Source: Theocolax elegans (Eukaryota; Arthropoda; Insecta; Hymenoptera; Cerocephalidae). Taken from it: a stretch of 64,000 bases of DNA. Made by a program: the position numbers and the translations under genes. This document shows positions 11,914 through 22,082 of this stretch, one piece after another (positions within the stretch are counted from its first letter, which is position 1; each line of letters opens with the position of its first letter). The stretch spans positions 34,602,128-34,666,127 of the forward strand of contig CM047429.1 in the NCBI GenBank assembly GCA_026168455.1, given 5' to 3'. The notes beneath the pieces were generated by a model. It ran no database searches and had not been told where the DNA came from. It worked only from the letters and a program-made list of their open reading frames with translations.

Positions 11914-14045
11914 TTAATAAATTAACACAAAGTAGGATGGATAACATTGGAGTTCCAGAAAAAGCCCCCGTATAGCAGACTTAAAGCACTTAAGTGACGA
12001 TAAATTTTTTATCTCTGCCGACAATGAATTCCATAGATGTACACCTTGAACTTGAAAAGAGCGTTGTCCAGTCACAGTGCGTATCAGGGGAGACACAGTG
12101 CCCCTAAGAACATGTCTGGAGAAGAGACTCTCCAGACATTGTGGTACACGCATACGTATCAGTTTGTACATTAGTACAGCCATAAAATAATGTCTTCTCG
12201 AATCTGTAAGCAACCATTTTAGGGAAATTTTACGAGGAGTTACGTGATTATCTCTCCTAACACCGCACACATAGCGTACAAAAGAATTCTGTAATATCTG
12301 CAGCCTGTTCCTCATCTCCTGGGAGGCATCCAGCATACCTATTAAATAATAATCCAAGTGCGGGAATAGCAAAGCCTCGGCAAGTCGCTTACGGAGAGTC
12401 TCATTCGTGTAGTCTCTCGAGGCAGAATAAGGAGAGCAAGCTGCAAATCGCGTTTCGAGCCATATTTATCAGCCTAATGATACTCAAAACACACACGAAG
12501 GTAGAAAGTCAAACCTTAAGTAAGTTATTTAACAAGCTGACAAAAGTACAAGCAGTCTTTACGACTAGAACGAAAGTATTTTTAAATCACTATAAACTGA
12601 AGAGATGTGCTCATACTTTTTTATGCTACTTATAAACCTAATTGCTGCATTTCTACATCTCGTACACTTGAGTGTCAATTCTGCAGACAAATCAAAGAAA
12701 AGTCCGATACAATAGTCAAGATACGATAAAACCACCGCACTAACTAGACTTAGGCGCACACTGTTAGAAATACACTGACCACATTTTCTAAGCCTAATGA
12801 AGGCACAATGCATTTTTTTAGCGGTAACAGTGCTCTCCAAGAGAGTGATCCGTCAATGGTAACTCCCAAAATCTTAACTGAGGAACAAAAATTAATTTTG
12901 TAACTGCAAAAAACAACATTCAGGACTTGACTCCCAACAAGCTTACTAACATAACCACGCTAGCCTAGCCAAATTGCCTTTGTTTTTTTTACTATTAATA
13001 CAAAAATCGTTATCAAGTGACCACTGCGCAATTCTCTCAAGGTTTCGATTAATCCTTTTTGATCGACTGTGAAGTCGGTGCATAAAGTTGAAAAATCCGT
13101 GTGTGAAGTGAATATTATTTCACACTATGCGTGAAGTAATTAGACGCTCGTGAAGTGAAATATCAGATTCATGCACCGACAACACGCACGGTCGATCAAA
13201 AAATTGCGTATGCGACTCGTATGTGATATTTTTTTTCACTCGAGTGATATCGCGGCACTCGTCGACGGCTGCGCCGGCGACTCGTTTGCTACTATCGCTT
13301 CTCGTAAAGAAAACTACACTTCACACACTTTTTGCATAATATACTATTCTACGATAAAGGGTACATCCCGAAAATAGCCCTGTAAACATATTACAAAGTT
13401 GTCCACGTACAGATGATACGAACAACCATCTAGGCATTTAGGAAGGTCATTAATAAACAAAAGAAACAGGAGTGCACCCAGGACTGAACCCTGCGGAACA
13501 CTCTGCATTCTAGGTAAAGTTTCGAAGACTCACCATTAAGCATCAAGATGAATTGAGACCTTCCCGTAAGGTATGACCTATACCATTTGATAGAAAACTC
13601 GGAAACATTATAAAAACGTAATTTATCATATAGCAAGGCAATATTAACCCAATCGAAAGACTTTTTGAAGTCAATTGACACTAAAAGAGTAACCTTACCT
13701 CGATCATCACCTTCTCTGATATCGTCAACTATTTTGATAAGTGCGAATGTACACTGTGGGTAACAAACTCGAGAATCTGATGATGAGCTAGATAATCTAA
13801 TAGTTTAGATGAGGCACATAAAATGCTAATAGGCCTAAAATCTTCAGCCGAAACTGATTGGGCAACTTTGGGAAGCGGTTTGACAAGAGCTCTTTTTCAT
13901 TGACAAGGAAAAACCCCCGACTGAAGAGAAAAATCGAAAAAATGCAATAATATTGAGGCCAGGATCGATGAAGACACCTTCATTTAACCAAAAGGGATGC
14001 TATCAATCCCTGTGGCATTAGATTTTCCAGATTTAAAAAACAATG
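11914..14045 (-). pseudogene. Third non-LTR retrotransposon reverse transcriptase, degenerate
   Basis: Reading right to left on the minus strand, the RT N-terminal part begins near 14045 (KSGKSNATGIDSIPF). The palm follows at 13681-13430 with SIDFKKSFDWVN (the expected AFD is SFD) and SYLTGRSQF. A thumb segment at 12840-12565 carries ESTVTAKKMHCAFIRLRKCG, and a C-terminal block at 12372-11914 carries LFPHLDYYLIGML and QVQGVHLWNSLSAEIKN. The last block resembles the C-termini of the copies at 1878-2096 and 3814-4698. Many stops and shifts are present, and an insertion of about 330 bp separates palm from thumb. It is 5'-truncated, with no endonuclease or ORF1 visible. Confidence 0.75.
13052..13382. 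other. Insertion with an internal inverted repeat inside the RT fragment
   Basis: The RT similarity stops at about 13382 and resumes near 13050. The intervening DNA is less AT-rich and contains TTTTTGATCGACTG near 13053 and the inverse CGGTCGATCAAAAAA at 13189-13203. GTCGGTGCAT and its inverse ATGCACCGAC form a hairpin-capable pair about 90 bases apart. TGTGTGAAGTG and CACTTCACACA occur near the two ends. This looks like a small inverted-repeat element. No clean target duplication was found. Confidence 0.45.
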
Positions 14046-14289
14046 ATCTGTCGAATTAGGCGCATAGCTATACCTAAAATATAGAGAAAACAGTGTGCCG
14101 GACCCTACAAAACTTGTGATTATGAGAGAATACCAGAAGTCGCCATGTAGCAGAGCGAGCAGTCCCAAGTCCCATTCTGTCACCTATCTTCCACATATCA
14201 GCACCACCAGAGCACTCATTAAACCTGGACATGTAATAACGACATTTCAAATTGATTCGGTCGAAATTTATGGAAGAAATAAAAATAAG

Positions 14290-14665
14290 AAGACATTTTG
14301 GCCTAAAAAAACAGTAATTTTTTTTAATTGAAAATAGTTATCACAATATTAATACATTCGTTTTTCTTTCATAACTTTCGACCAAATCAAGATATTTAAG
14401 CTTAAATCAAATTAACTCGATCTCAGCTTTCTTCTTAACTTAAGTTTGAGTATTTGTCTCTATTTCTTTTTTAGTTATAAGTGATCAAAGTCAAGGACTT
14501 CTTTGGCGAAAACTTTCCTCTTTTGCTTGTATCTATCGTAAAAAAGAGCGTTAGAATCTAAAATTCTTGCTTTCTTTATAATTCTATAGTAGTAAACATA
14601 TCCTAGAGTATGGAAAAGATCCGTTTCCTGGAGATGAAACACTATTCTGGTAAGTACATGCCTTT
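14290..14665. repeat. Degraded half-copy of the TTTTGGCCTAA foldback family
   Basis: From ACATTTTGGCCTAA the segment follows, with many substitutions, the right half of the palindromes described at 15302 and 17186. It has TTTAAGCTTAAATCAA, then CAGCTTTCTTCTT, then TTAGTTATAAGTGATCAAAG, then a CTTGCTTTCTTTAT word. Finally GATCCGTTTCCTGGAG and GGTAAGTACATGC match the outer end of the 17186 copy. The left half is absent. Confidence 0.6.
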
Positions 14666-15301
14666 TATTGAATTGGTCAAACTACAGTAAAAGGAACGGT
14701 ATATGATATAAAAATCATATGAAATCTCTTTCCAAATACGGCAAGTAAGTTATTCCCGCTATCAAAACCTAATCTCTCGCGTCTATGTAAAGCAAAATCA
14801 ATAACCTTTTTTGTGACTGGCGGTTTACGAGAAACTTTGTTATAGTTCCGGATAGGATAGTATCAAATTGTGGCTTTACTTTATATACTATGGTTAAAAA
14901 TTGAATTTCTTATTATTGCCATTGAGACAGGCTTAAGATTATACCCTAAATTATTACACTTTTTCAACACTTCCTGTTCAAAACTAATTAATTTGCTTAG
15001 TAATTCTAATACTGAATTAGAATTATTTTTATTATATGTATAATCTTTCTTTACTTGCTATTTAATTATCTAAGATATATAGATGACCATACTTTCGAGA
15101 TTCATTATTATTTGTATGTATTGCATATACACTTTGATATACATGTCCGTATATTTTAATAATTAGAGATCCTCTACTAGGAAATTTCTGTAACTTAACG
15201 CCACAACTAGCGAAAGCCTCACCTCGCTCGGGTAACAAAATCGACTCATGTCGGAATGATCTATTTGCTCACTACTTGATTATTGTACTTTTTCCTAACT
15301 C
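14666..15301. other. AT-rich stretch, no gene recognised
   Basis: I see no convincing coding frame or RNA gene. The interval separates two copies of the same foldback family, and parts of it may be further degraded copies. Confidence 0.4.
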
Positions 15302-15861
15302 ACAAGGGGAGTACTTTAAAAATGTAAAGAAAGCCAAGTTATCTCTTGCCAATGGCCACTTTTACGGGAGTTATTCGATATCTAATAATAATATTAGTAA
15401 AAATTACTTCCAATTTGATCGCTTATAACTCAAAAACAAATAAAGATAGGCAATCAAACCAAAAAACCAGAAGAAAGATGAGATCAAGTACATATGGTTT
15501 GAAAAAAAGAAGTTCGAATTGCTTAATTTGGAGCAAAGTTATAAAGTAAATAAGAAATTGAAGAAATTTTAACCAAAATTTAATATGAGAAATTTATTGT
15601 TTCTTTTGGCCTAATAATCTTTAATTTCTTATTTTCTTTATAACTTTTTTTTCAAACCATATCTACTTGAACTCAACTTTCTTCTGGTTTTTTGGTTTGA
15701 ATGCCTATCTTTATTTGTTTTCGAGTTATAATTGATCAAATTGGAAGTAATTTTTACTAATATTATTATTAGATATCGAATAACTCCGGTAAAAGTGGAC
15801 ATTGGCAAGAGATAACTTTGCTTTCTTCACTATTTTAACATTTTCAAGTACTCCCCTTGTC
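15302..15861. repeat. Foldback palindrome, copy 2
   Basis: The left arm (about 15302-15580) and right arm (about 15600-15861) are inverse complements with scattered mismatches. The outer ends are AGGGGAGTACTT and AAGTACTCCCCT. Both arms contain GCCAATGGCCACTTTTAC or its close variant, GAGTTATAA-type words and GGTTTGAAAAAA. The centre is the AT-rich segment with TTTTGGCCTAA. Two short frames at the arm ends are mirror translations, not genes. Confidence 0.85.
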
Positions 15862-17185
15862 AGTGGGCAAAATTCGATTTATATGCGGGAATCACCTATT
15901 TTGCGCACTTGGGTGGTAATATACTATTTTGTATCACTATGTATGCCCGCTTCGTGCACCCGTATCGTAATCAAGGATCGCGTCCGCGCTCCCGACGCAA
16001 ATATGGAATGCATGGCTAGCTTTATATTTAGCTAACTCGGTATGCATATTTTTTGTGCAATTCTTTAGTATACTTGAATGAAAAATGTTTTTCTTTTCAA
16101 AATTTACATGTTTTTGTCATTCTACCCGAGAAATTTCTATTTATTCAATTTTCATTATAATAATCATCTGCTATACAACTATTTGAAATAATATTTTTTT
16201 TTTGCTTTTGAATGAAAATTAACATCTTTAATAACTCTTCCTTTATAAGCTCCTTTCTTTTTTTTAAATAGGACAATCATTGATATTTTTAATTCTAGAC
16301 ATATTTTTTCTGATTTGGTTAAGGTTTCTTGTATTTAAATTGTCGATGTTTCTCTTTTTTAATTATTGTTTGAACTGCTGACATTGTAGTTTTAGTACAT
16401 GTCACTTATTTAAGAAACTAATTAACAAACCATAGCATAGCACCTGTCAGCTTACTATGCGAAGTAAGCGTACTATGCTTGCTGTATATGAAACAAAGAC
16501 ACACGTATCCGGACGTGTGAAACCAAAACAACTTACAACATAGGAAACCGATAAAGCACACTGCGTCATGCTATCCTGCCAGCACCGATATCTCCCTCTA
16601 GCACCAAGAACACCTTATCCAGTCTTGTCCAACCCTGTCTACCCTTGACGAAGCCACTTAGTCTCAGGAACTGTAGTTATGCTCCAGCATTGAATCCATC
16701 GTCCAGTGAGAATAAAAGTACCTGAAATTTTAATAATAAATAAACTTGTTGATAAATAAGGATTGAAGATGGAGTAACCATAATCATTTACATATATGTT
16801 ACAACGTATCTACTCAATCCTCACCCAGGAATAACATTGCCTTAGCCCGATGTTATAGTATTATTATTACTACGATTATTATTAACCTTTTCGCTCCATG
16901 GATTTTTCCTTTAAAATTAACCTCGCATTTTAGCTGAATTTCATGACTTAAGTGAATAGACTTTTTATGACAAGTCGCTACTGGGAGTTGCTGGTCCATA
17001 CATGAACCAATCCCGGAACAAAAAGGATAATAAATCAACTTGATATTAGATCGCGCGTAATAATTGATTTACCCACGATCATTTCCTATCGTAAAGACGG
17101 ATACCGCATATCGTACAACATACATCTGACAAACCCCGCACGGGTATCGGCGAAGGTACGTTTCTCGCTTATAAGGGAAGTCCTT
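15862..17185. other. Non-coding stretch with possible old LTR-like segment
   Basis: No gene is recognised. Near 16445-16490 the words CTTACTATGCGAAGTAAGC form a hairpin. A GC-richer block at 16500-16720 is followed by AATAAATAAACTTG at 16735, which could be a polyadenylation region of an old LTR. No matching second copy is present, so this remains a guess. Confidence 0.35.
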
Positions 17186-17832
17186 GACCTCCGAGAAATG
17201 GATCTTATCCTAACCTTGGCATGTCTTTTGTTATATAAAAATATGAAGAAAGCAAAGTTATTATTTGCCAATGGCCACTTTTACGAAAGTGATTCGACAT
17301 CTAACAATATTTTCAATGAAAATTACTTCCACTTTAATCGCTTATAACTCGAAAACGATTATTGATAGGAACACAAACCAAAAACTAAAAAATAGTTGAG
17401 TTCAAGTAGATATGGTTTGAAAAGAAGCTTAAATTGCTCAATATGGAGCAGTTACAAAAAAAATTTTTTAAATTTTAAGCAAAATTTATTATAAAAAATT
17501 AATTTTTTTTGGCCTAAAATTCTTCAATTTCTTATTTTCTTCTTTTTTTTTTATAACTTTTGAGCAACAAATTGAGCAATTTAAGCTTCTTTTCAAACCA
17601 TATCTAATTGAACTCAACTTTCTTTTAGTTTTTGTTTGAGTTCCTATCAATAATCGTTTTCGAGTTATAAGCGATTAAAGTGGAAGTAATTTTCATTGAA
17701 AATATTGTTAGATGTCGAATCACTTTCGTAAAAGTGGCCATTGGCAAATAATAACTTTGCTTTCTTCATATTTTTATATAACAAAAGACATGCCAAGGTT
17801 AGGATAAGATCCATTTCTCGGAGGTCAAGGAC
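17186..17832. repeat. Foldback palindrome, copy 3 (best preserved)
   Basis: The left arm runs 17186 to about 17500 and the right arm about 17515 to 17832. Both outer ends read GTCCTTGACCTCCGAGAAAT (or its inverse). The arms are nearly identical over at least 250 bases. Open frames at both arms translate to the same peptide beginning MANNNFAFFIFLYNKRHA, which directly shows the symmetry and is not evidence of a gene. The centre is AT-rich with TTTTTTTTGGCCTAA. No transposase is encoded, so it would be non-autonomous. Confidence 0.9.
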
Positions 17833-18459
17833 TTGTGTTCCCTTGTTAAAGAAAGTGTGTGCTAAGGTAAGTACATACGTTGTGCACAGAGTGGACGACT
17901 TCACACACAGTTTGCGGATAGCTCCAGCCACATTGACGGACGATCGCGGCGAGAGGATCAGCTGTCTGGTAACATAGATTGATCATAATAACACGTTAAA
18001 CCTGTGCATTGAGGATATGCACAGGACAATTGAAATCTCTAAGCGCTAAGATTTAGGTAAAAAATAATGCTCACAGATTTTTTTCAAAGGAAACCGTTAT
18101 AAAATGTTTTTTCTCTATAAAAATACTTCGTTGATAAAAATTAAATTGTCTTTCTATTTTGAGGTTTATATTCCGTTAAGTGTTTGATTTATATATGGTG
18201 AAAGTGGTGAATAACTGCAAATGTTGTTACTTAAAATTAAAACAAGATTCCATATCGTAAGCGGAAGGTGTAAAATGTTATTGTGAAATAGTTCCTACGA
18301 TATTTTGCGTTAAATATCATGTTGTATAAAATGACTCTACAAAAAATTATATTTAATTAAAATATTTAAGTGACTATTAATTAGATAATTATTTTTAGAT
18401 AATAATTTATTATATGTATAATGTAAGTAAAGAAATTACCCAGCTTCATTTTTATTTAA
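17833..18459. other. AT-rich stretch without a recognised gene
   Basis: The right end of the foldback copy continues for a few bases (AGGTAAGTACATACG at about 17865, also seen in the degraded half-copy). Beyond that I see nothing identifiable. Confidence 0.4.
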
Positions 18460-19575
18460 TTTTGGATTTAATCCACCATCGGCACCTCACTTTGGAGGCA
18501 TTTGGGAAGCAGCAGTCAAGAACGTTAAATTCCATCTCAAACAAATTATCGGCGAAACTCTTCTCACCTACGAAGAAATGTCTACCCTACTAAAAATTAT
18601 CACGTGAGATTTTCGACCATTTTTCCACGTGATTATCACGTGATATAGGAAAATTTTTGTTTTTTTATAAATGTAATCTTAGACACGGAGTTGATGGGAT
18701 TCAATTTCACAAAAACTAAACTGGCCATTCGGTTTTGACAAAAGAATCCTTTATTCGCTACGCTATAAATATATGAGGCAAAGTAGGAAGGTAAAAGCGA
18801 CTTTGATCATATACTATGTCTTTACTTTGTCTCGTATATTAATAACGTGGCATATAAAGAATTTTTTTTGTCAAAACTGTATTGCCAGTTCGGTTTCTGT
18901 GAAATTGCATCCTATCAACTCCGTGTCTAATATAACATTTTTAAAAAAACAAAAATATTCCTATATCACGTGATTATCATGTGGATATCTACGTGATAAT
19001 CACGTAGAAGAATGGTAGAAAATCTCACGTGATTATCACGTGGATATCCACGTGATAATCACGTAGTTATCCACGTAATGATCACGTGATAATTTTTAGT
19101 AGGTTACTCTGCTTGCCCAAATTGAGGCTTGCCTGAACTCACGGCCACTACTACATCTTACTGACGATCCTTACGATTTGTCAGCACTCACTCCAAGACA
19201 CTTCTGATTGGAATGCCAACTGTCTCCGTTCCAGAACCATCTTTGCAAGAAATTCCATTGCCTCGGCTTAGTCGTTGGCAGCTTATCCAGCAACTCCACG
19301 AATCTTTCTGGAAACGCTGGTCTAATGAGTTCCTTCAAAATCTAAAACAGGAACGCCCAAAATGGTGTATAAAAAAGCCAAAATTGGCGATTTGTGTCTT
19401 GTACAAACGTCAAAATTGCCTCCATGCAAATGGCCATTTGCTAGAATTATTTAAACTCAACCAGGATCAGATGGATTGCCTCGAATGGTTCAATTAAGAA
19501 CTGCCTCGACAACTCTAACTCGACCAATCGCCAAAATAAGTCTCCTGCCTGAAAGGAGTGAAGATTTCCAGGACT
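18460..19575 (+). pseudogene. BEL/Pao retrotransposon integrase C-terminal region, interrupted
   Basis: The left part (18467-18585) reads NPPSAPHFGGIWEAAVKNVK and QIIGETLLTYEEMSTL. This is the end of the integrase catalytic core and the following region of BEL/Pao pol. The right part (about 19105-19575) continues with a segment that includes EACLNSRPL and PHFLIGMPTVSVPE-type residues. It goes on through LPRLSRWQLIQQLHESFWKR, then after a frameshift KIGDLCLVQTSKLPPCKWP and SLLPERSEDFQ. BEL/Pao integrases insert cDNA into the genome, but only the C-terminal third is here. An element of 518 bp sits between the two parts. The frameshift near 19375 is independent damage. Confidence 0.85.
18586..19103. 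mobile_element. Palindromic CACGTG-box element inside the BEL integrase
   Basis: Both ends are CCTACTAAAAATTATCAC in inverse orientation. The flanks read TCTAC on the left and TTAC on the right, suggesting a short (TAC, 3-4 bp) target duplication. Taking the element out makes the integrase coding sequence continuous to within a base. The arms are inverse copies of each other over about 200 bases. They contain many ATCACGTGATAATCACGTGG-type words, so the core CACGTG (or CACGTA) occurs more than a dozen times. No protein is encoded. A partial second copy lies at 45566-45790. Confidence 0.85.
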
Positions 19576-19589
19576 CCGACGAAGGCGGG

Positions 19590-19800
19590 CGGGATGGCTG
19601 ACCGTGTCTGTCGCGTCCTCCCAAAAATTCTATTGTATGCTCAGATCGACGCGAGTATCGACCACCGTCAGACGCTCATTAACGTGTGACACACATATAC
19701 ACACAGTCTAATAAACTCAAGATAAAATTTACTGAGCATTGTAAACAACTGCCGTAGGCAGAATTAGTTGGTGTACCTAAATAAGGCAAAAATCTAAAAC
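19590..19800 (+). repeat. Probable truncated 3' LTR of the BEL element
   Basis: The pol frame ends shortly after the purine-rich GGCGGGCGGGATGG, a plausible polypurine tract. Next comes TGTCTGTCGCGTCC (candidate LTR start near 19605) and later AATAAACTC, a polyadenylation-signal-like word. The right end is lost at the SINE that begins at 19806. With no 5' LTR in the window this is an inference. Confidence 0.4.
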
Positions 19801-19805
19801 TGTAT

Positions 19806-20246
19806 GTTTTTTTTTTTTGTTATTTAACATCGCTCTATTTATGCTGCCACGGCTAATCAGCGACGGAGGGGAACGGTGTGTCTGTAAACAAAGCACATGT
19901 AGTTGAAACAGTGGTGCTTGTGTCCATCGGAAGATATCATCGGTCACTGTAATTAGTCTAATAATTACAGTTTCCTGTCCTCCCGATGGAACCACCGCGA
20001 TCCTCTTTACATCTTCGCGTCCGTAACGTTCCCTATAGTTCAGATGCCCGTGCCTCTCATGCACTGACAAGTAGACGAAACGCACGCGCACCTGAACTGG
20101 CGTCACATTATAGTGACACGCCGAGCCACTGAGTCGCGGTGTTCGAAAAATGCACATGAAAAAATTTTCAAAGGTACACGTCTGGGATCGAACCCACGAC
20201 CCTCGGTGTGAGAGTCGGGAGCTCTACCCATGAGCCACCGCGGCTC
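19806..20246 (-). mobile_element. tRNA-derived SINE with poly(A) tail
   Basis: Read on the minus strand, the element begins at 20246 with a tRNA-like head. An A-box-like TGGCTCATGGG lies at 20237-20227 and a B box GGGTTCGATCCC at 20195-20184, spaced as in a tRNA gene. The acceptor stem does not pair, and the anticodon arm pairs for only about three bases, so it is not a functional tRNA. A non-tRNA body of about 350 bases follows, ending in a poly(A) tail (poly(T) at 19807-19818 on the plus strand). The last ~100 bases recur at 42973-43097. RNA polymerase III transcription from the internal boxes is the expected mode. Confidence 0.75.
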
Positions 20247-20354
20247 AAATTAGTTATTATTTAATGAATTTATAATATAAAAATATTAATAATTGTAAAA
20301 ATACGGAAATATATTGTTTTATAACATTTAAAATTTATATATTACAAATAAATA

Positions 20355-20672
20355 CCGACGCGGTGGCGGAGTGGCGGAGACGCACCTCGGCCGGTCACGG
20401 AAGTTAAGCAGCACTGAGTGCGGTTGGCACTTGGATGGGTGACGTTCTCGGTCGCTTGGCTTTCGTGGCGGGTTAGGTTTTTTTTCACACTTCACAACGT
20501 GAGCGGGAGGTGTGAAACATTCGGTTTCGGTGTCAAGGCCTACGCAATGTGACTTTGACACCCAAAAAGAATGTTTCGAATACACCGGCCATCTCGGGTG
20601 AGGTTTTCCCTGCTTTACAGGTTTTCCTCATCCACGGGCATAACCCCGGGCGAATGCGAGATGGTGCCATTC
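20355..20672 (+). mobile_element. 5S rRNA-derived SINE (SINE3-like)
   Basis: Bases 20381-20463 match the internal part of eukaryotic 5S rRNA. The box A-like GAAGTTAAGCAGC, the intermediate CGGTTGGCACTTGG and the box C word GGATGGGTGAC appear in the normal order and spacing, followed by GCTTGGCT. These are the internal promoter elements bound by TFIIIA in 5S genes. The 5' third of 5S is poorly conserved. A 200-base unrelated body follows, with AGGTTTTCCCTGC and its near-inverse GCTTTACAGGTTTTCC. The join with the PLE copy is sharp at 20672/20673. It is therefore a 5S-headed SINE or pseudogene, not an rRNA gene. Confidence 0.75.
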
Positions 20673-21852
20673 AAGCCTACTAGGATTCCCCCCGGCAGCT
20701 CATAAGACGTGCCACCTCCATGCGTCGCGTAATCCCCCCATACCCAGAGACTGAACACATCAAGTGGACGGCCAAGCGAAAGAGTTAACAAATATCGATG
20801 TATAATACCGCCTACGCACATAACATTTTCACACTGTCAAGCGTAACTTTATATATGTTTTTTAGAAAATTTACGTCTTCAATACGGTTTAATGTCTCGT
20901 CATGTATATAAATATTCATCATTTCGGAGAACATACGTTTTTTAAAATTATTTTTAATGTCCATAATACAAGTTTTATTAAAATCAATGCTATGTCCTGT
21001 TTTAATTGTGTGGACCGCTAATGCGGATCTGTCATTTTTATTCTTTACGTCATTTTTATGTTCTCTTATGCGGGTTTTGAGTTTACGCTTACTCGTGCCT
21101 ATGTATAACGCTAAGCAATTACCACATGGTATCTTATATACAATATTACAAATTTCATTCTTTACTGTTTTATCTTTACCCAATTTTATAATCTTGTTAA
21201 ACTTATTTATAGTGCGATTAATCAATAGAAAATCATGCTTCTTAATAAATACGTTTAGTTTCGGAGTCAATCCCTTTATGAATGGTAATACAACCCTTGG
21301 TCTCCGGATTTGATTTTTGTTTAATAGATTCTCGTTAATATTAGTGTTTACATTATTATTTAAGTATAACATTCTTTTATTAATATATTTTCGAATAAAT
21401 GCAAGCGGATAATTATTATTCAATAAAAAAATTCGTTATTATTTTAACATTTTCTTTGTGAAAAGTAGAATCTGATAGTGAAATCGCCTTATCCACTAAG
21501 TTGTAAACCATATTTATTTCTCTATTTATCTATTTTCTATATCTATATCTATTTTTTGAGATTGTGGGTGGTGTGAATGAAAATTAAGATAACGGCCTGA
21601 AGCTGAGTTTTTTCTGTACCAATTGGTTATAGGCGTAGTGTTATCATATCTGTAAATATGTAGGTCAAGAAAAGGCAATCTACCATCCAATTCTAGCTCC
21701 AATGTAAATTTTAAGAGGATCACAAAAGTTATTAAACTTGTTTAGAACCTCATCAATTTTATTTTCCTTAATTATTAATAGAGTATCATCTACATATCTT
21801 TTATATAGTAATATGTCGTTCTGACTGATTAACTTTAATATAGTAATATGAA
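20673..21852 (-). mobile_element. Internally deleted Penelope-like element, inverted partner
   Basis: This is a minus-strand copy of the 3' half of the PLE to its right. It holds the GIY-YIG region (21423-20812), the RT C-terminus (21723-21526) and the motif YVDDTLL near 21780. Near 21820 it jumps directly from the RT catalytic region to N-terminal coding sequence, so about 1.6 kb is deleted relative to the plus-strand copy. The GIY-YIG frame is residue-for-residue identical to the plus-strand copy. At 20672 the copy stops abruptly at the 5S-type SINE. Confidence 0.85.
20812..21423 (-). CDS. GIY-YIG endonuclease region of the inverted PLE copy
   Basis: A 203-codon frame is identical in translation to the plus-strand copy at 24052-24663. 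It contains CNIVYKIPCGNCLALYIG, the GIY-YIG signature of PLEs (the GIY part reads VYKI, with the Cys pair upstream of the YIG), then KTRIREHKNDVKNK and a C-terminal DETLNRIEDVNFL. In PLEs the domain makes the target nick for priming. Here it is cut off from most of its RT, so it is not expected to work alone. Confidence 0.8.
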   Translation of the reverse strand: MNNNYPLAFIRKYINKRMLYLNNNVNTNINENLLNKNQIRRPRVVLPFIKGLTPKLNVFIKKHDFLLINRTINKFNKIIKLGKDKTVKNEICNIVYKIPCGNCLALYIGTSKRKLKTRIREHKNDVKNKNDRSALAVHTIKTGHSIDFNKTCIMDIKNNFKKRMFSEMMNIYIHDETLNRIEDVNFLKNIYKVTLDSVKMLCA

Positions 21853-22082
21853 GTTCAGACTGATTAACTTTAAAACGGTGGATAAATTTGATTGTTTCGG
21901 CGAACCTAATGCTTGAAGAAGTCTGAATTTGTTGTCGATCTCAAGGTTCAACATCCTCCGAAGGGGCAACAAACTCCGATGAAAAACAAGCTGAGATCGA
22001 CAACAGATTCAGACTTCTTCAAGCATTAGGTTCGCCGAAACAATCAAATTTATCCACCATTTTAAAGTTAATCAGTCTGAAC
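21853..22082. repeat. Palindrome at the head-to-head PLE junction
   Basis: Two 91-base arms (21853-21943 and 21992-22082) are inverse complements with few mismatches and enclose a 48-base spacer. Both arms are coding sequence for the same N-terminal PLE segment (RLLQALGSPKQSNLST in the plus-strand copy). The palindrome is therefore the meeting point of two oppositely oriented element copies rather than a separate repeat. Confidence 0.9.

Noticed and set aside
17086..17977. Two opposite frames with the same N-terminal peptide
   Set aside because: They are translations of the two arms of a palindrome, not a duplicated gene.
20166..20246. A possible functional tRNA gene
   Set aside because: A and B boxes are present but the acceptor stem does not pair and the anticodon stem pairs for only about three bases. 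The SINE body and poly(A) tail follow directly.
20381..20463. A possible functional 5S rRNA gene
   Set aside because: Only the internal control region is conserved. The 5' third and the terminal stem are absent, and a non-5S body is fused to it.
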